Source of the DNA: Planctomycetota bacterium
Lineage (GTDB): Bacteria; Planctomycetota; Phycisphaerae; Tepidisphaerales; Tepidisphaeraceae
Assembly: GCA_023417885.1 (NCBI GenBank)
Contig: JAEZED010000051.1
Span: 1-21,427 of the forward strand
Length of the DNA stretch: 21,427 nucleotides
Reading direction: 5' to 3'
Positions 1 through 7,634 of the stretch are shown piece after piece. Each line of letters starts with the position of its first letter. Position 1 is the first letter of the stretch. A program made the translations under genes and the position numbers. A model generated the notes under the pieces. That model saw nothing but the letters and a program-made list of their open reading frames with translations. It was not told the DNA's origin and made no database searches.

Positions 1-855
1 GCCCGCGCCCGGCCCGACCTGGAGCTGGCCGAACACCTCGTTGATCAGGTTCGCCGCGTTCGTCGCGTCCGCGAACTCGAGCTGGAAGACGCGCACGTCC
101 ACCGAGTCGGCCAGCGACGTGTCCAGCGCCGCGATCACCTCGACGATCCGGCGAACGTTCGCCGACGTGTCGGTGATCACCAGCGCGTTGCTCGAGGCGT
201 TGGCGGTGAAGTCCGCCTCCGGATTGATCAGCGGCTGAAGGTCCTGGCGCAGCTGCGTGGCGTCGGCGTGGCGCAGCGGGATGACCTGGGTGATCAGCTC
301 GTCGGTCTGCGGGATGTCGTTCGGATCGGCGCCGCTGCGCACCGGGATGTTCAGCTTCTTGGCGCGGCTGCTCTCGACGATCTTCAGGATCCGCCCCTGC
401 CGGATCGCGGCGTAGCCGTTGTTGTGCAGCACCGTGCTCAGCAGCTGCACCGCGTCCTCGGCGCTCACCGGCTGCCGGCTCGTGAGGGTCACGCGACCCT
501 CCGGCTCCACCTCGCGCACGATGATCAGCCCCGCCGCCTCGGAGAGCTCGTCCAGGACGACATCGATGTTCGCGTCCTGGAAGTTGAGCACGAGCCCGCC
601 GTTCTGGCGCTGCACGTTCTGCCCGTCCGGCCCGTTGCGCGCGGGGGCGGGCGACGTGGAGGGGAGCGTCGTCGGAAGCGTGGATCCGCCCGGCTGCGTC
701 GATTGCCGCTCGGGCTGCGTCTGCGGCTCGGCGTCCTGCGCATGCCCGGGGCCCGCGGCAAGCAGGACGGCGGAAATCGCCATCGTCAGCGCCGGCCGGG
801 CCCGCCTTGCGGCGAGCGGAACGGATACGGACTTGGTGGGCCGGAAGTGGCTCAT
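1..855 (-). CDS. gspD: Type II secretion secretin GspD, N-terminal part (runs off the left edge)
   Basis: Outer-membrane secretin, the multimeric pore of the T2SS. The 285 visible codons run in frame from ATG at 855 to base 1 with no stop. A signal peptide spans residues 1-39 (basic stretch, hydrophobic core, cleavage after GHA), followed by a Pro/Thr/Ser/Gln-rich linker (40-85). An N0-like domain lies at about 88-163 (LVLNFQDANIDVVLDEL, then VTLTSRQPVSAEDAVQLLSTVL), an N1-type ring domain at about 187-246 (ITQVIPLRHADATQLRQDL, SSNALVITDTSANVRRI), and the start of a further N domain from about 252. The beta-barrel domain is outside the window. GGAG lies 7 nt before the start codon. It is the last gene of the operon, 57 bp after the GspC/PilP-like gene. 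PilQ is the alternative family; five pseudopilin genes upstream favour GspD. Confidence 0.9.
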   Translation of the reverse strand, partial: MSHFRPTKSVSVPLAARRARPALTMAISAVLLAAGPGHAQDAEPQTQPERQSTQPGGSTLPTTLPSTSPAPARNGPDGQNVQRQNGGLVLNFQDANIDVVLDELSEAAGLIIVREVEPEGRVTLTSRQPVSAEDAVQLLSTVLHNNGYAAIRQGRILKIVESSRAKKLNIPVRSGADPNDIPQTDELITQVIPLRHADATQLRQDLQPLINPEADFTANASSNALVITDTSANVRRIVEVIAALDTSLADSVDVRVFQLEFADATNAANLINEVFGQLQVGPGAG

Positions 856-912
856 CGAAAGGCTCCAGTCGGAGTCAGCGGGCTGTCGCAGGGTCAAAAC
901 GCAGAAAATCGT

Positions 913-1926
913 TCAATCGTCATCCGGATCGTCGCTGCGCTGCGGGTCGTCACTGCGACGTGGGTCGTCATCGCGTCGCGGATCGTCCGGATCTCCGCCG
1001 CGCTGCGGGCGGTCGTCCGGATCGTCGTCCGGGTCCTCCCCGCGCTGCGGATCATCCTCGCGCCGCGGGTCGTCGTCGGGATCACCCTGTGGATCGTCGA
1101 ACCGTCGCGGGCCGTCGCCGCGGCGCGGATCACCCCTGGCCCCGTCCGCCGGGCGGATGGTGAAGGTGTTTCCGTCCTTCGGCACCACGATCATGCCCTC
1201 GCGCCCCGACTCCTGGAGACGGCGCATGCGCAGGCGCTCCTCGATGGTCATCTCCCCGGGCGCCCCCCCACCGCCGCCGGCCGCCTCGCGGGCCTCCGGG
1301 CGCGAGGGCGCGGGCGAGGAGGATCGTGCAACACCCGAACGCGACCCGCCGGGGATCGTGGCGCGCGCGCCGGTGAGATCCTGCCCCGTCTCGACCCACA
1401 CGATCTCTTCCCCAACCTGGTAGGCGATCGCGTCGACGAACACCTGCGTGATCGCACCGTTGGCGATGGCGTCGCCCGGCGCCGTCCGGCGCACCCCGCC
1501 GTTGCGCAGGTCCTCGAGGTAGGCGCGGAAGGTGCCGTCCTCGAAGACGATGCCGACAAGCATCCACGACTTCTCCGGTGGCGCGACGGCCGTGACGGTG
1601 CGGGTGGTGGGCCTCGCCTGCTCCTGCCGGCGCGGGCGCCGGTCGCGCAGGAAGATGTTGTTCTCCAGCAGCACGGCGTACTGCGAGGAGAAGGCGTCGG
1701 GCGCGCGCTCGCCGTCGCGGGAGGCGCCCCGCCGCTGCTCGAACCCGCCGCGCCCGCGCATGTTTTGCCCCGCCGGCTGCCCGTCGGCGCGCGAGCGGCC
1801 TTGCACGCGCTCGTCCGGGCCGCCGGGCGGGGTTTGATCGTTGTCCTGCCCCAGGGTCGCCACGGGCGCCGCGCAGCACGCGACGAGAATGGCGGCCAGG
1901 GCCCGCATGGTGTATTGCCTGTTCAT
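913..1926 (-). CDS. GspC/PilP-like inner-membrane component with an Asp/Arg-rich tail
   Basis: The product (337 aa) probably bridges the inner-membrane assembly platform and the secretin. The N-terminus carries Arg residues and a hydrophobic stretch ending in LVAC (Cys17), which fits a lipobox as in PilP; a plain signal peptide or anchor is possible. Residues about 88-185 resemble the HR domain of GspC/PilP: ENNIFLRD, then SWMLVGIVFEDGTFRAYLED, APGDAIANGAITQVFVDAI and a final beta strand. After a Gly/Pro/Ser linker comes a short conserved-looking segment (MTIEERLRMRRLQESGREG), then a low-complexity tail (262-337) of Asp, Arg, Pro, Gln and Gly. The start overlaps the gspM stop (ATGA), and gspD follows. 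Assignment rests on position plus the HR-like pattern; overall identity to GspC is low by eye. Confidence 0.7.
   Translation of the reverse strand: MNRQYTMRALAAILVACCAAPVATLGQDNDQTPPGGPDERVQGRSRADGQPAGQNMRGRGGFEQRRGASRDGERAPDAFSSQYAVLLENNIFLRDRRPRRQEQARPTTRTVTAVAPPEKSWMLVGIVFEDGTFRAYLEDLRNGGVRRTAPGDAIANGAITQVFVDAIAYQVGEEIVWVETGQDLTGARATIPGGSRSGVARSSSPAPSRPEAREAAGGGGGAPGEMTIEERLRMRRLQESGREGMIVVPKDGNTFTIRPADGARGDPRRGDGPRRFDDPQGDPDDDPRREDDPQRGEDPDDDPDDRPQRGGDPDDPRRDDDPRRSDDPQRSDDPDDD
916..1143 (-). repeat. Degenerate in-gene repeats encoding DDPxR / DPDD units
   Basis: The 3' end of the GspC/PilP-like gene is an irregular tandem repeat. On the plus strand, gatcgtc, gggtcgtc and gcgctgcgg recur every 12-27 bases. 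The translation is a chain of DDPRR, DDPQR, GDPDD and DPDDD units (residues 262-337). Unit length is irregular, as expected of slippage-driven coding repeats. Confidence 0.8.
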
Positions 1927-2480
1927 CGTCGCGCCTCCGTTCCGGCGCCGTCCGGCTCCGCCTCGGGCGGAAGGTAAATCGTCGAAAGGCCGATCTGCAC
2001 GTTCAGGTCGTCCGACCCCTCGGTGCGCGAGTTGACCGTGATGTCGGCGACCCGCACGGGGATTGGGCCGGTCTGAACGGCAAAGAGGAACCGCGCCAGC
2101 TGCTGCATTCCCCCGGCGGCGCCGGCGCGCGCGGTGATCTTCCCGAACCCCTCCTCGCTCTCGGTGCGCTCCACCGTGAGCGAGTTGAGCGTGAGCCCCG
2201 CCTGCTGCGCCCATTCGCGCGTGTGGTTCAGGAGCTGGCTCTCGGCCTGCGGGGCATTGGGCTTGAGCGTGTCGCCCGCCATCTCCTCCCAGCGGCGGCG
2301 GGCGCGCTTTTCGTTGAGCAGCGACTGGTCGGCGCGCGACAGGTCGGTCTTCAGCTCGACCACGCGCTCTCGGGCGATCGCCTCCCGCTCCATCAGCGGG
2401 GAGAAGAACATCCGGTCGAGCACGAACAGCAGCACGACCACGCCGAGCAGGATTGCAATCGTCCGTTCACGCTTGCTCAT
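1923..2480 (-). CDS. gspM: GspM/PilO-like inner-membrane assembly protein
   Basis: The 185-aa product is a bitopic inner-membrane protein of the T2SS assembly platform. It has a short cytoplasmic start (MSKRER), one membrane span at about 7-24 (TIAILLGVVVLLFVLDRMFF) and a coiled-coil-like segment at about 30-70. The periplasmic domain contains an alpha-beta pattern (LLNHTREWAQQAGLTLNSL, then ARFLFAVQTGPIPVRVADI) typical of the PilO/GspM ferredoxin-like fold. Length suits GspM or PilO. It overlaps the gspL stop by 4 nt (ATGA) and its own stop overlaps the next start, so it is translationally embedded between GspL and the GspC/PilP-like protein. Family sequence conservation is poor, so the call rests on topology, length and position. 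Confidence 0.8.
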   Translation of the reverse strand: MSKRERTIAILLGVVVLLFVLDRMFFSPLMEREAIARERVVELKTDLSRADQSLLNEKRARRRWEEMAGDTLKPNAPQAESQLLNHTREWAQQAGLTLNSLTVERTESEEGFGKITARAGAAGGMQQLARFLFAVQTGPIPVRVADITVNSRTEGSDDLNVQIGLSTIYLPPEAEPDGAGTEARR

Positions 2481-3991
2481 CGCTGCACCCCCTCTTCCTC
2501 GGCCGGCGCCGGGACGGCGCCGAGGTACGTGAAGTTGAGCGTGAAGCCGATCTCCGTCGGCCCGCCGCGGCCCGAGCCGCCCCGCGTGGCCTCGCGCATG
2601 TCCTGCACCTGCACGTTGGCGAACTTCCCGCTGGCCATCAGCCGGTCGCTCAGCACCAGCACCGACCGCTGGTCCGCGGCACGCCCCTGCAGCGTCACGC
2701 GACCGTTCTCACGCATCGTGAACTGCGTCGTCCAGATCTGATCCTCCGGACCGAAGAAGGCGGCCAGGCCGCCCATGCCGTCCAGGATCGGCGGGCGCGA
2801 CTCGAAGTAGCCCCGCGCGTAGTTGAACCGGTCGACGTAAGTCTCGGCGACCTCCACCTGCTCGCTCATCTTGTCCAGCTCGCCCTGGAGCTGCGCCATC
2901 TCCGCCTCGGCGGCGACGGTGGACCACCAGAGGAAGCCGATCGCGCCGACGACCACCGCCGCGGCGGCGACGCCGAGCGTCCAGGTGCGGTTCCAGCGCG
3001 ATTCGCGGGGCGGGGCCAGGCGCGGCTTGAGGAAGTTCACCGGCAGCTCGCCCGTCGGGCGCATGCCGGCGCCGGCGAGGGCGACCGCGGGCCACAGGCG
3101 CTCGGTCGCCACCTGGTCCGCCTGCCCGTTCAGCGACGCGGCCGCCGGGATGTGATGCAGGGCGCGCAGCCCGTCAGTGCATTCGACCTCGCGGCCGAGG
3201 CGACCGGACAGCTCCTGGCAGTCTTCCGGCGTGAAGCCGGAGTCGCCCAGCAGCACGACGCTCCCGCCGCGCCCGCCCGCACTGCCGGCGCCGCTCTTGA
3301 GCGCCATCGCGCGCCAGAGCTCCGCCGTCAGCGGCTGGAGTGAGGCATTGGCCCCGCCGGCAATGACCGAGCGCACACCGCTGAGATGCCGGAAGGCGCG
3401 TGGCCCGGCCTGCGAGCTCCAGACGAGTTCCGCTCCCTCGTGGCTGAAGAGGATGACGGCGCGCTCCGCCTCCGGCTGCCGGTCCTTCAGCGCCGAGGCG
3501 ACGACCAGGCCGGTCGCGGTGACGGCAACCGGCGTCAGTCCCGCCGAGGCGCAGAACCGCCTGACTCCCTCCAGGCGCTCCTGGGAGATCCCAACGAGCA
3601 GGGCGTGAACGGGGCGACTCCCGCCGAGCGTGCCGGCGGCGTCGAAGATGAGTTTGGCATCGTCTCCGAGGCTGATGCGCTCCGCCTGGAGACGCAGGCT
3701 GGCCAGCGCCTGCTCGCGATCGGTCGGCGGAAGCTCGCGCGGCTCGGCGATGAGCCAGCGTGCCGGCAGGCCCACGATCGCGCGCTGCGCGCCGAGGCGC
3801 TCGGAGGCGAGGAAGGACTTCAGCGCCAGGCCCAGCTCCTCGGGCTTGGCGAAGGAGAGGCCTTCGGGCACGTCGAACCGCGCCGCCCGCGCGCGCCGGC
3901 GCCGGCCGGGCCCGCCGCCCGCGATCTGGACGCAGGCGATCTCGCGGTCCCCGATCGCGATCCCCATGATGTTGGACGTGCCGATTTTCAT
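2477..3991 (-). CDS. gspL: GspL-type protein (PilM-like cytoplasmic domain fused to a PilN-like periplasmic domain)
   Basis: The 504-aa product is a T2SS assembly-platform protein expected to contact GspE in the cytoplasm and GspM in the periplasm. Residues 1-320 look like the actin-like PilM/GspL fold: MGIAIGDREIACVQI at the start, AIVGLPARWLIAEPRELP near 71-88, then VHALLVGISQERLEGV and later AVILFSHEGAELVW. One membrane span lies at about 336-356 (ending IGFLWW), followed by a coiled coil (360-385) and a PilN/GspL-C-like domain (about 400-490: GRVTLQGRAADQRSVLVLSD, then KFANVQVQDM). The start is ATG at 3991, 43 nt after gspK, without an obvious Shine-Dalgarno sequence. It overlaps gspM by 4 nt. 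It could equally be annotated as a PilM-PilN fusion. Confidence 0.85.
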   Translation of the reverse strand: MKIGTSNIMGIAIGDREIACVQIAGGGPGRRRRARAARFDVPEGLSFAKPEELGLALKSFLASERLGAQRAIVGLPARWLIAEPRELPPTDREQALASLRLQAERISLGDDAKLIFDAAGTLGGSRPVHALLVGISQERLEGVRRFCASAGLTPVAVTATGLVVASALKDRQPEAERAVILFSHEGAELVWSSQAGPRAFRHLSGVRSVIAGGANASLQPLTAELWRAMALKSGAGSAGGRGGSVVLLGDSGFTPEDCQELSGRLGREVECTDGLRALHHIPAAASLNGQADQVATERLWPAVALAGAGMRPTGELPVNFLKPRLAPPRESRWNRTWTLGVAAAAVVVGAIGFLWWSTVAAEAEMAQLQGELDKMSEQVEVAETYVDRFNYARGYFESRPPILDGMGGLAAFFGPEDQIWTTQFTMRENGRVTLQGRAADQRSVLVLSDRLMASGKFANVQVQDMREATRGGSGRGGPTEIGFTLNFTYLGAVPAPAEEEGVQR

Positions 3992-4018
3992 TCGTGCGGT
4001 TCGGTGTCTGTTGCCGGG

Positions 4019-4032
4019 CGCGCCGGGGCGCG
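4019..4032 (-). other. Small GC hairpin between gspK and gspL
   Basis: CGCGC (4019-4023) and GCGCG (4028-4032) pair around the 4-nt loop CGGG, directly after the gspK TAA. It lies in one of the few real gaps of the operon and could be a processing site or weak attenuator. No T-run follows. Confidence 0.35.
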
Positions 4033-4034
4033 GG

Positions 4035-5471
4035 TTACCACGTGGTGAATGCTCCGTATGCGCCGCCGCCCGTGCGCAGCGATTCGAGCAGGGCCGGATC
4101 CATCGGCCAGCCGTGATCCGTCAGGTCGCGGCGGTAGACGATCCGCGGGTAGACGACGCCCTCAGCGTTGGTCGCGCCGCTGTCGACCACGATCCGGACG
4201 CGCTTGAAGGCCCGGCCATTGCCGGAGACGGTGACGATGTCGGCGGAGTAGTAGCGGCCGCGGGCGGTGATATACCGCGCCAGGCCCACCGACTCCGCGC
4301 CGAGCAGCTCGTAGACCCAGGCGATGGAGTTGGGCATCTCCTGGATGGCGGTGATGCGCTCGGAGATCATCGCGTCGATGTCCGACTCCTCGAGCGACGG
4401 GTGGACCTGGATGAGGGTCATGAGCACCTCGCGCGCCGCCCAGTTGACGTTGATCTTCCCTCCCTGGGACATCACGACCTGGACGATGGTGTTGCCCGAC
4501 TGGAACGTCTGCGTCTGGGCGACGCTGATGCGATCCTCGATCTGCGCCAGCTCCTCCGGCTCCAGGTCGAGCCGGAGCGCGAAGTCGAAGATGTCCAGCA
4601 CGTCCTGGCTCGGCACGCGGCCGGCCAGCTCCGCGCCGCGGGCCTCGCCGAACTCCTCGATCAGCATCTCCCGCACCGCTTCGCGGCTCTCGTCGTCGTT
4701 GACGTTGAGCCGGGGCGTTCCCTCGTCGAAACTCGCCTCCGCCTCGACGCCCCACACCGTGAAGAGGTCGAACAGCCCGCGCGGGCGATACCCCTCGCCC
4801 TGGAAGTAGCCCTGGTCGGCCGACAGCCCCGCCTGGCCGATCGGCGGAGCCGTGCCGTCGCCGTAGAGCAGCTCGCTGGTCATGCCGTCGACGAGCATCA
4901 GCTCCTCGACCGACTCGTACGGGGCGTTCTTGGCGTCGTGGCCGGGGGAGCGCGAGGCATAGACCTGGCTCTCGGCGCCGAACCCCTCGGTCGGGTTCTC
5001 GTCCTCGTCGCCCCAGTCGATGATGGAGGCGGCCAGCTCGTCGGTCAGCACGGGCATCTCGCTCAACCGCTCGTACGCGGAGGCGAAGGTGTTCAGGTCG
5101 ATCTTGCAGGTCTCGTCCGTGATGCCGAACACCGGCATCGCCGGATCGTCGTAGGCGGGACGGAGAATCCAGAAGTAGCCGCCTCCCAGCGGCACCTCTT
5201 CGAAGTAGCTCTCGTCGAGCAGGTCGATCGGGTCGGTGCTCTCGGCAAGCACCGCCATCACGTACTGCTCGGCCCCGCGGACGATGGCGGTCGCCTCGCG
5301 CTCGGCGGCGACGTTGGCCGAGGCGGAGGCCTCGACTCGCATCGCCAGCCCCAGCGTCAGCACGAGGGCGGCAATGGCGAAGACGAGGATCATCGCCACG
5401 ATGAGGATCGTGCCGCGGCGCCGGTGGCGAGGATGTGGCGGTGCGGATCGCATCGCTTGCGACAAGCTCAT
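4035..5471 (-). CDS. gspK: Minor pseudopilin GspK
   Basis: The large minor pseudopilin (478 aa) is thought to cap the pseudopilus tip with GspI and GspJ. A basic leader (HRHRRRG type, cleavage expected after Gly20) precedes the hydrophobic helix TILIVAMILVFAIAALVLTL. Like other GspK proteins it lacks Glu at mature position 5. The globular part has typical GspK elements: an acidic Asp/Glu-rich region, DETCKIDLNTFAS, and LAASIIDWGDEDENPTEGFG, where the acidic cluster is the expected calcium-binding and helical-domain region, then further helix-hairpin-helix-like repeats. Length is slightly above the usual 320-350 aa. The start overlaps the gspJ stop by ATGA; TAA at 4035 is followed by a 43-nt gap before gspL. 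Confidence 0.88.
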   Translation of the reverse strand: MSLSQAMRSAPPHPRHRRRGTILIVAMILVFAIAALVLTLGLAMRVEASASANVAAEREATAIVRGAEQYVMAVLAESTDPIDLLDESYFEEVPLGGGYFWILRPAYDDPAMPVFGITDETCKIDLNTFASAYERLSEMPVLTDELAASIIDWGDEDENPTEGFGAESQVYASRSPGHDAKNAPYESVEELMLVDGMTSELLYGDGTAPPIGQAGLSADQGYFQGEGYRPRGLFDLFTVWGVEAEASFDEGTPRLNVNDDESREAVREMLIEEFGEARGAELAGRVPSQDVLDIFDFALRLDLEPEELAQIEDRISVAQTQTFQSGNTIVQVVMSQGGKINVNWAAREVLMTLIQVHPSLEESDIDAMISERITAIQEMPNSIAWVYELLGAESVGLARYITARGRYYSADIVTVSGNGRAFKRVRIVVDSGATNAEGVVYPRIVYRRDLTDHGWPMDPALLESLRTGGGAYGAFTTW

Positions 5472-6193
5472 TGCGTCATCCCCTCCTCCGCCGCGAGGAT
5501 CGCCTCGGGGTCGGCACAGGCGAGGGGGATGATCTGCACGAGGCGGTACGGCTCCTCCGGGTCCTGGAGCGAGGCGTCGGTCATCTCGATCGTCACCTCG
5601 ACCGCCAGCGGGACGCTGTGGCCGTTCAGCGTCGAATCCCAGTCCTCAAGCCACTCGAAGCCGTCGTAGTAGCGCAGGCCGAGGCTGGTGACGCCTGTCA
5701 GCAGCACTTCCGGCTCCGGCTCCTCCTGGATCGTCGCGAGGAGATTTCGATCGACCCGGCGCACCAGCGCCGGCCGGCCGCGCGCGTCCGCCCCGAGGGA
5801 AATCTGCACCCAGCGCGGGCCTTCCGCGAAGGGGTCGTCGATCGGCGCGCCCGCGTCGCGGCCCAGGGCGTAGAACTCCACCACGTCCGCCGGGGCGTCG
5901 GGGGCGCCCGAGTCGGTGCCGACGAACGCGCCCGCCAGCAGCGAGCCTTCCCGCGGCGCCACGATGCCGGCGAACTCCTGCTCGATCACGTCCATCGCGA
6001 TCGTCGCCTCACGCGCCGCGTTCGTCTGGTTCCGCGCGCTGTCACGGGCGCGGAAGGTGATCGACATCGCCGTCACCAGGCTCACCGCCACCACCGCCGT
6101 CATCGCAACGCCGACGACAAGCTCGAGCAGCGTGAACGCGCGCCGGCGATGCCGGGCGCGGCGGGCGGAGGATGTAGCGCGAACGAGGCTCAT
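5468..6193 (-). CDS. gspJ: Minor pseudopilin GspJ
   Basis: The 241-aa product is a minor pseudopilin of the T2SS tip complex. The basic leader RRARHRRRA is followed by FTLLELVVGVAMTAVVAVSL, a canonical type III prepilin segment with Glu at mature position 5 (Glu24). The residue at -1 is Ala19, whereas nearly all prepilins have Gly there. The remainder is mostly beta-strand, with VVEFYALGRDAGAP and LLTGVTSLGLRYYDGFEWLEDWDS near residues 165-190. The latter LRYYDG...W pattern is typical of GspJ. It overlaps gspI and gspK by 4 nt on either side. Position between gspI and gspK agrees with the call. Confidence 0.88.
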   Translation of the reverse strand: MSLVRATSSARRARHRRRAFTLLELVVGVAMTAVVAVSLVTAMSITFRARDSARNQTNAAREATIAMDVIEQEFAGIVAPREGSLLAGAFVGTDSGAPDAPADVVEFYALGRDAGAPIDDPFAEGPRWVQISLGADARGRPALVRRVDRNLLATIQEEPEPEVLLTGVTSLGLRYYDGFEWLEDWDSTLNGHSVPLAVEVTIEMTDASLQDPEEPYRLVQIIPLACADPEAILAAEEGMTQ

Positions 6194-6639
6194 GGCGCGA
6201 TGCCGCCTCCCATGCCGGATCCGCCCAGCGGATCACTGGTCAGCGGCGTGTAGACGAGGCTCGTCAGGGCGACGGAGCGCTCCAGGCCGCGCTCCTGCCA
6301 GTAGACGGTGACGGTGACCTCCGACAGGCCGAACTCCGCCGGCATGCTCTGGCACTCCCAGCGGTACTCGGGCCACTCGATGCCGAAGTCGCCGGCGCCG
6401 GTGAACATGGAAGCGTCGCGCGCGGCGTGGATCTCTCCCAGGCGCGCCTCAGCGAGCATGGTCGCCTCCTGCTGGTGCCGCGCGACCTGCGCAGCGCGGA
6501 GGGAGAGCGTCACGCCCTGCATGGCGGCCGGGAGCACGATCCCCACGAGCACCAGCGTCGCCAGCACCTCCACGAGGCTGACGCCGCGGCGCGGCGGCCG
6601 GCGCGAGGCATGCGAGGTTGTGGCGATCGCGGTGATCAC
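6190..6639 (-). CDS. gspI: Minor pseudopilin GspI (GTG start)
   Basis: The 149-aa minor pseudopilin has a leader ending PPRRG (Gly19), followed by VSLVEVLATLVLVGIVLPAA. Glu lies at mature position 5, and the VSLVEVL segment is characteristic of GspI. The globular part includes ATMLAEARLGEI (about 60-71), the usual GspI helix end, and EVTVTVYWQERGLERSVALTSLVY, resembling the C-terminal GspI strand pair. The start is GTG at 6639, overlapping the gspH stop as GTGA. The C-terminus ends in a Gly/Met stretch (GGSGMGGGIAP) that looks unstructured. A downstream in-frame Met is not available before the leader, which supports the GTG. Confidence 0.88.
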   Translation of the reverse strand: MITAIATTSHASRRPPRRGVSLVEVLATLVLVGIVLPAAMQGVTLSLRAAQVARHQQEATMLAEARLGEIHAARDASMFTGAGDFGIEWPEYRWECQSMPAEFGLSEVTVTVYWQERGLERSVALTSLVYTPLTSDPLGGSGMGGGIAP

Positions 6640-7127
6640 AGGTCGTTACCGGCAGTGACGCGGCGAAGCGTGTCGGCGGCCCCGGCCGCCTCGAGGGTCA
6701 CCACCTCGCCCCACTCGGCGGTGAGGGTGAGCGTGGCGGGCGAGATGCGGCCGTTGGGGTGGAAGTCGATGGCGTCGACCATCGCCCCGTCCTGCCGGAG
6801 CAGCTCGAAGTCCAGGCCGGGAGGAAGGAGCGTGTCGCGTCCCTGCTCGCCGGTCACCGGCACCCAAGTCTCCCCTTCGAGGCACGTCACCCGGTAGAGG
6901 GCGTTCATCGGGTCGATCTCGAGCCGGTGGGGCACGGCCCGCGCGATCGCCGCCGAACGCGCCCAGCGCGAGGCGGAGAGGAGGCGCTCGGCCGTGTTCT
7001 CCAGCTTCTGCCCGCGGCTCCACCCGCCCAGGGAGGGGGCGGCGGCGGCCAGGAGCAGCGCAAGGAGCATCAGCACGAGCACCAGCTCGATGAGCGTGAA
7101 CCCGGGATGGACGCGCCGGCGGCTCAA
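6636..7127 (-). CDS. gspH: Pseudopilin GspH (TTG start)
   Basis: The 163-aa minor pseudopilin links the GspG shaft to the tip complex. The short leader MSRRRVHPG is followed by FTLIELVLVLMLLALLLAAA, with cleavage expected after Gly9 and Glu at mature position 5. RLLSASRWARSAAIARAVPHRLEID is the helix-to-beta transition typical of the GspH/FimT family. The only start placing the leader correctly is TTG at 7127, which abuts the gspG TGA directly; GAGGA four bases ahead of the TTG supports it. The stop overlaps the gspI start by 4 nt. FimT of type IV pili is the alternative family; context favours GspH. Confidence 0.87.
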   Translation of the reverse strand: MSRRRVHPGFTLIELVLVLMLLALLLAAAAPSLGGWSRGQKLENTAERLLSASRWARSAAIARAVPHRLEIDPMNALYRVTCLEGETWVPVTGEQGRDTLLPPGLDFELLRQDGAMVDAIDFHPNGRISPATLTLTAEWGEVVTLEAAGAADTLRRVTAGNDL

Positions 7128-7556
7128 TCAGTCCTCGTTCCAGTTGCCGATGTCGTCGTTCCCCTCGCGCCCGTCCGGGCCGAGGGAGTAGAGGTCAAAG
7201 TCCCCGCCGCTGAGCTGGCCGGGGTAGCGGTAGACGTAGTCATTGCCCCACGGGTCCTTGGGCATTCCGCGGTTGAGGTATGGCCCGCGCCAGCTCTCGA
7301 GGCCGGCGGGAGCGCTGATGAGCGCCTCGAGCCCCTCCTCGGTGCTGGGGTATCGCCCATTATCGATTTCGAAGGCGCCCAGGGCCGTCTCGATGCTGGA
7401 GACGCCCGACTTGGCGGCCGTCTCCCGCGCCTGCTGAGAGCGGTTGGCGAACTTCGGCACGACCAGGGCCGCCAGCACGCCCAGGATCACCAGGACCAGC
7501 AGCAGCTCCATCAGGCTGAAACCGCGACGACGACGCGCATCTGTTCTCTTGCTCAT
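7128..7556 (-). CDS. gspG: Major pseudopilin GspG
   Basis: The 142-aa main subunit of the T2SS pseudopilus is processed by a prepilin peptidase not found here. The leader MSKRTDARRRRG is followed by FSLMELLLVLVILGVLAALVVPKF, with Glu at mature position 5. The family signature follows: ALGAFEIDNGRYPSTEEGLEALI, then GPYLNRGMPKDPWGNDYVYRYPG and DFDLYSLGPDGREGNDDIGNW, the latter containing the calcium-site aspartates. I chose ATG at 7556 over in-frame ATGs further upstream because AGAGGAAG lies 6 nt before it and the leader is then of normal length. It is separated from gspF by a heptamer repeat array. Confidence 0.95.
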   Translation of the reverse strand: MSKRTDARRRRGFSLMELLLVLVILGVLAALVVPKFANRSQQARETAAKSGVSSIETALGAFEIDNGRYPSTEEGLEALISAPAGLESWRGPYLNRGMPKDPWGNDYVYRYPGQLSGGDFDLYSLGPDGREGNDDIGNWNED

Positions 7557-7562
7557 ATCAAA

Positions 7563-7570
7563 CTTCCTCT
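7563..7570 (-). promoter_or_regulatory. Strong Shine-Dalgarno site deciding the gspG start
   Basis: AGAGGAAG on the minus strand lies 6 nt before ATG at 7556. It favours that start over upstream in-frame ATGs and lets the abundantly needed major pseudopilin be translated independently of gspF. Confidence 0.7.
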
Positions 7571-7583
7571 CTGTCATTCCGAT

Positions 7584-7632
7584 CCTCACTCCTCACGCCT
7601 AACTCCTAACTCCTAACTCCTAACTTCTAACT
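7584..7632. repeat. Seven-unit heptamer tandem repeat between gspF and gspG
   Basis: On the plus strand the units are CCTCACT, CCTCACG, four exact CCTAACT and TCTAACT, seven heptamers in 49 bp with no interruption. On the transcribed strand the unit is AGTTAGG. The array ends 2 bp before the gspF stop and fills most of the 78-bp gap. It resembles the short tandemly repeated repetitive (STRR) heptamers known from cyanobacterial intergenic regions. Confidence 0.9.
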
Positions 7633-7634
7633 TC

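Noticed and set aside
916..1143. Repetitive DNA that might be a CRISPR or other structured array
   Set aside because: Units are irregular in length, in frame, and encode a continuous Asp/Arg-rich tail; there are no unique spacers.
268..1977. Long plus-strand open frame opposite the gspD, GspC/PilP-like genes
   Set aside because: It is antisense to well-supported genes, has Arg/Ala/His-rich composition from GC-biased third positions, and shows no domain signature.
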